The translations under genes and the position numbers were made by a program. The notes under the pieces were generated by a model. That model was not told the origin of the DNA. It did no database searches and worked only from the letters and a program-made list of their open reading frames with translations. A stretch of 64,000 nt of DNA, from positions 1-64,000 of the forward strand of contig NZ_MAFQ01000016.1 in the NCBI RefSeq assembly GCF_002013895.1, in the 5' to 3' direction. The DNA comes from Mycobacteroides franklinii. Its GTDB lineage: Bacteria > Actinomycetota > Actinomycetes > Mycobacteriales > Mycobacteriaceae. This document shows positions 61,467-64,000 of the stretch, piece after piece; position 1 is the stretch's first letter, and each line of letters starts with the position of its first letter.

Positions 61467-62548
61467 TGAGCGATTCGCGCGAAGAACGTCAGACGCAGTT
61501 GGCCGCGCCTGAGCATGTGGATCCGAAGAGTGTGGATTTCGAGGTTGTTTCGCGCTGGATGGACGAGCAGGGGCTTCCTCAGGGGGACATCGCTGGAGTG
61601 TCTCCCATATCCGGGGGCACCCAGAACATCATGGTGCGGTTCAGCCGCGGTGGGCGCGAGTACGTGCTCCGTCGGCCTCCGAAGCATCTGCGCGAAGCGA
61701 GTAACAATGTGATCCGCCGCGAGGCGCGGCTGTTGGGAGCGATACGGGGGCAAGGCGTTCCGGCACCGGAACTCATCGCGGCCTGCGCCGATGAGGCGGT
61801 GCTCGGCGGCGCGGTCTTCTACCTGATGGAGCCCGTCGACGGATTCAATGCCTCGGTCGCACTGCCGGAATTACACGCCGGCAGTGCGCAGATCCGCCAT
61901 CAGATGGGGCTGGAGGCGGTCAGCGGTATCGCCGCCCTCGGCGCGCTGGACTATCACACGCTGGGACTTGACGGCTACGGAAATCCGGACGGTTTCCTGG
62001 AACGCCAGGTGCCGCGCTGGCTCAAGGAGCTCGACTCGTACGCCAAGCACGACGGGTACCCCGGTCCGGACATTCCGGGCCTGGAATCCGTGGCGAATTG
62101 GCTTGAGCGGCAACGGCCTTCGCAGTGGAAGCCGGGAATCATGCACGGCGATTTCCATCTGGCCAACATGATGTTCCGCAATGACGGCCCGCAGCTGGCC
62201 GCCATCGTGGACTGGGAGATGTCGACGATCGGTGACCCGCTGCTGGATCTGGGTTGGCTGCTGGCTACCTGGCCGTCCGAGGCCGACGACGCGTCGTTGG
62301 GTGGCGCGTTGGTTCAGGCCGGAAACCTGCCCACGCCGCAGGAACTCGTCGCACACTACGCGGAACGCACGGACCGGGATCTGAGCGCGATGGACTGGTA
62401 CACGGTGCTGGCCTGCTTCAAGCTGGGAATCATCCTGGAGGGTACGCATGCCCGCGCATTCGCGGGGAAAGCACCTGTGGCGGTGGGGGATTACCTGCAC
62501 GGCATGACGCTGCAGCTGTTCAAGCGTGCCGTGGCGATTACCGGGTAG
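61466..62548 (+). CDS. Aminoglycoside-phosphotransferase-fold kinase (ACAD10/11-N or FadE36-like), 360 aa
   Basis: This protein-kinase-like fold has a Gly-rich segment (ISGGTQNIMVRF), a Lys/Arg strand (YVLRRPPK) and the catalytic loop MHGDFHLANMM. The metal motif follows as IVDWEMSTIGDPLLDLGW. Such proteins next to acyl-CoA dehydrogenases phosphorylate hydroxyacyl-CoA substrates in 4-hydroxy acid breakdown. They are not antibiotic resistance enzymes. The ATG overlaps the upstream stop. The 3' end overlaps the convergent permease gene by 11 bp. Confidence 0.88.
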   Translation: MSDSREERQTQLAAPEHVDPKSVDFEVVSRWMDEQGLPQGDIAGVSPISGGTQNIMVRFSRGGREYVLRRPPKHLREASNNVIRREARLLGAIRGQGVPAPELIAACADEAVLGGAVFYLMEPVDGFNASVALPELHAGSAQIRHQMGLEAVSGIAALGALDYHTLGLDGYGNPDGFLERQVPRWLKELDSYAKHDGYPGPDIPGLESVANWLERQRPSQWKPGIMHGDFHLANMMFRNDGPQLAAIVDWEMSTIGDPLLDLGWLLATWPSEADDASLGGALVQAGNLPTPQELVAHYAERTDRDLSAMDWYTVLACFKLGIILEGTHARAFAGKAPVAVGDYLHGMTLQLFKRAVAITG

Positions 62549-63926
62549 CCGGTTCCTCACGCTGCGGCTGGCGCCGCTGCGTGAGCCGCAGCACCCCGAA
62601 GAGCAGCAGGATCACACCCCAGGACAGCAGGCTGGTCCACAGCTGCGTGCGGGTCTCGTCCTGGAAACCCATCGCCACCAGGATGGCGACGATTCCGATC
62701 GCGGTGAGGATCGTCAGCACCGGGAAGCCCCACATCTTGACTATCAGCTTCTCCTCGGGAGTTCGACGTCGCAGGATGAACTGCGAGACGACAATCATCA
62801 AGTACACGAACAGGATTACCGCGCCCGAGGAGTTGAGCAGGAACAGGAATACGGTGTGCTCGAAGAAGTACGCCAGGATGACGCAGACGAAGCCCACGAA
62901 TGAGGACGCAAGAATCGCCTGCACCGGGACGCCGCGATTGCTGACCTTGAGCCAGCTGCGGGGCGCCTCGCCGCGGCCCGCGAGCACGAACAGCATTCGG
63001 GACGCGGTGTACATCGCCGAGTTCAAACACGACAGCACCGCGGTGAGCACCACGAATCGCATGATGTGATCGGCAGCCGGGATCCCCATCGTTTTGAAGG
63101 CGGTGACGTACGGCGAGGTTCCCAGTTCCGGGCTGTCCCAGGGCACGATGACCACGATCAGAAAAATCGATCCGACGAAGAAGATCGCCACCCGGTAGAT
63201 CACCGAATTGGTGGCCTGGCTGATGGCTTTGGCGGGGTCCTTCGATTCGGCAGCGGCGATGGTGGCGATCTCGGCACCCACCATGGAGAAGATCACGATG
63301 ACGATCGAGGAGAAGATCGCTCCCGGCCCGTGCGGCATGAAGCCGTGATGGGCGGTGAGATTGGAGAAGTCCATCCGCTTACCCGGCCACAGGCCGAAGG
63401 CGTAGCACGTGCCCGCGGCCAGAAATGCCACGATCGCAGCAACTTTCACGCTGGCGAACCAGTACTCGAACTCGCCATAGGAGCGCACCGAGAACAGGTT
63501 GGTCGCCGTCATGGCCAGCATCAGGAGCAGCGCCACCAGCCACAGCGGAGCTCGCGGTAACCAGTCCTGAATGAGCTTGCCGCCGGCCACCGCCTCGAAC
63601 CCGACGACGATCACCCAGAAGTACCAGTAGAGCCAGCCGACCGAGAACCCCGCCCAGTCACCGAGGGCGCGGCGGCTGTAGTCGGCGAAGGAACCGGTGG
63701 ACGGGTTGGCGACGGCCATCTCGCCGAGCATCCGCATCACCAAGACGATGAGCACGCCGGTAATGGCGTAGGTGAGAAACGCTGCGGGCCCGGCGGCCTG
63801 GATGGTCGCACCGGACCCGACGAACAGGCCGGCGCCGATGACGCCGCCGATCGCGATCATCGTCAGGTGGCGCTTCTGCAACGAGTGTTGCAGGCCTCCT
63901 TCGCTGGGCGCTGCCGTGTTGGCCAT
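62538..63926 (-). CDS. Amino acid permease of the APC superfamily, 462 aa
   Basis: Twelve hydrophobic segments are visible. TM1 has the substrate-binding loop IAIGGVIGAGLFVGSG, and NPSTGSFADYSRRALG follows. IFSMVGAEIATIAAAESKDP in TM6-7 is the AAT-subfamily signature. The family imports amino acids or GABA with protons. The ATG at 63926 is the start. It likely follows another minus-strand gene that enters at the right edge. Confidence 0.92.
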   Translation of the reverse strand: MANTAAPSEGGLQHSLQKRHLTMIAIGGVIGAGLFVGSGATIQAAGPAAFLTYAITGVLIVLVMRMLGEMAVANPSTGSFADYSRRALGDWAGFSVGWLYWYFWVIVVGFEAVAGGKLIQDWLPRAPLWLVALLLMLAMTATNLFSVRSYGEFEYWFASVKVAAIVAFLAAGTCYAFGLWPGKRMDFSNLTAHHGFMPHGPGAIFSSIVIVIFSMVGAEIATIAAAESKDPAKAISQATNSVIYRVAIFFVGSIFLIVVIVPWDSPELGTSPYVTAFKTMGIPAADHIMRFVVLTAVLSCLNSAMYTASRMLFVLAGRGEAPRSWLKVSNRGVPVQAILASSFVGFVCVILAYFFEHTVFLFLLNSSGAVILFVYLMIVVSQFILRRRTPEEKLIVKMWGFPVLTILTAIGIVAILVAMGFQDETRTQLWTSLLSWGVILLLFGVLRLTQRRQPQREEPATR

Positions 63927-63938
63927 GCGATGCCTCTT

Positions 63939-64000
63939 TCAGCCGGGTAGGTCGATGTTGCACCCCGTAACCAGATCGTGCAGCGCGTTGCCCGGAATTT
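63939..64000 (-). CDS. 3' end of a minus-strand gene (cut by the window edge)
   Basis: One minus-strand frame is open from the window edge to a TGA at 63939-63941, giving the tail IPGNALHDLVTGCNIDLPG. It ends 12 bp before the permease start and is probably the upstream gene of the same operon. The product cannot be named from this fragment. Confidence 0.4.
   Translation of the reverse strand, partial: IPGNALHDLVTGCNIDLPG

Noticed and set aside
61466..62548. Aminoglycoside resistance gene
   Set aside because: The fold is APH-like, but the sequence and its coupling to an acyl-CoA dehydrogenase place it with ACAD10/11 or FadE36-type kinases.
1..64000. CRISPR arrays, insertion sequences, prophage, tRNA or rRNA genes
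   Set aside because: No array of spaced direct repeats, no transposase or integrase motif and no recognisable tRNA or rRNA was seen by reading; a dedicated tRNA scan could still find one missed.

Overview
The window is the chromosomal origin region of a fast-growing, high-GC mycobacterium. The replication-gene order dnaA-dnaN-gnd-recF-dciA-gyrB, the rpmH-rnpA-yidD-yidC-jag-rsmG-parA-parB block on the other side of oriC, and a downstream neighbourhood collinear with the M. tuberculosis Rv3906c-Rv3924c and Rv0036c-Rv0041 segments all support this. gnd between dnaN and recF, and a block of secretion-type genes next to gyrB where many mycobacteria have gyrA at once, fit the Mycobacteroides abscessus/chelonae group best. 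That species-level call is an inference. No rRNA or tRNA gene was recognised.

Layout. (1) 1-6924: an accessory island of type VII secretion (T7SS)-like proteins. It holds tandem toxin-like genes sharing one N-terminal block but carrying different C-terminal domains, three lipoproteins, an EspC-like protein and a double-WXG helical protein. (2) 7057-15337, minus strand: gyrB, dciA, recF, gnd, dnaN and dnaA, with oriC between dnaN and dnaA. (3) 15937-21232, plus strand: rpmH, rnpA, yidD, yidC, jag, rsmG, parA, parB, with parS sites inside the first codons of rsmG and parA. (4) 21487-26636: a GNAT-like protein, a metallo-beta-lactamase/TetR pair, and a divergent membrane protein-P450-ferredoxin operon. 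(5) 26671-39397: the conserved envelope and stress cluster cwlM, trxA, trxB, rsmA-like, sigM, murJ, Rv3909-like, mutT4 and pcnA. (6) 39409-51757: transporters, an acyltransferase, YqgE, DUF4393 and DUF445 proteins, an Mtc28-like protein and leuS. (7) 51754-64000: glucosylglycerate hydrolase, an AsnC-type regulator divergent from bkdABC, a PknH-like lipoprotein, an SDR-TetR-acyl-CoA dehydrogenase-phosphotransferase operon and an amino-acid permease.

How the genes work together. Replication initiation and elongation (dnaA, dnaN, recF, dciA, gyrB), origin segregation (parA, parB, parS) and membrane insertion (yidC, yidD) sit around oriC. CwlM, the MurJ fusion, SigM and its anti-sigma factor and the thioredoxin pair form a control group for peptidoglycan precursor supply and redox or envelope stress.

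The least ordinary part is the left island. At least two T7SS-like toxin units share identical N-terminal DNA. One unit is broken by a 230-bp deletion. The intact unit ends in a GH19 (lysozyme-like) domain and is followed 16 bp later by an RsiV/DUF3298-like lipoprotein that could be its immunity protein.
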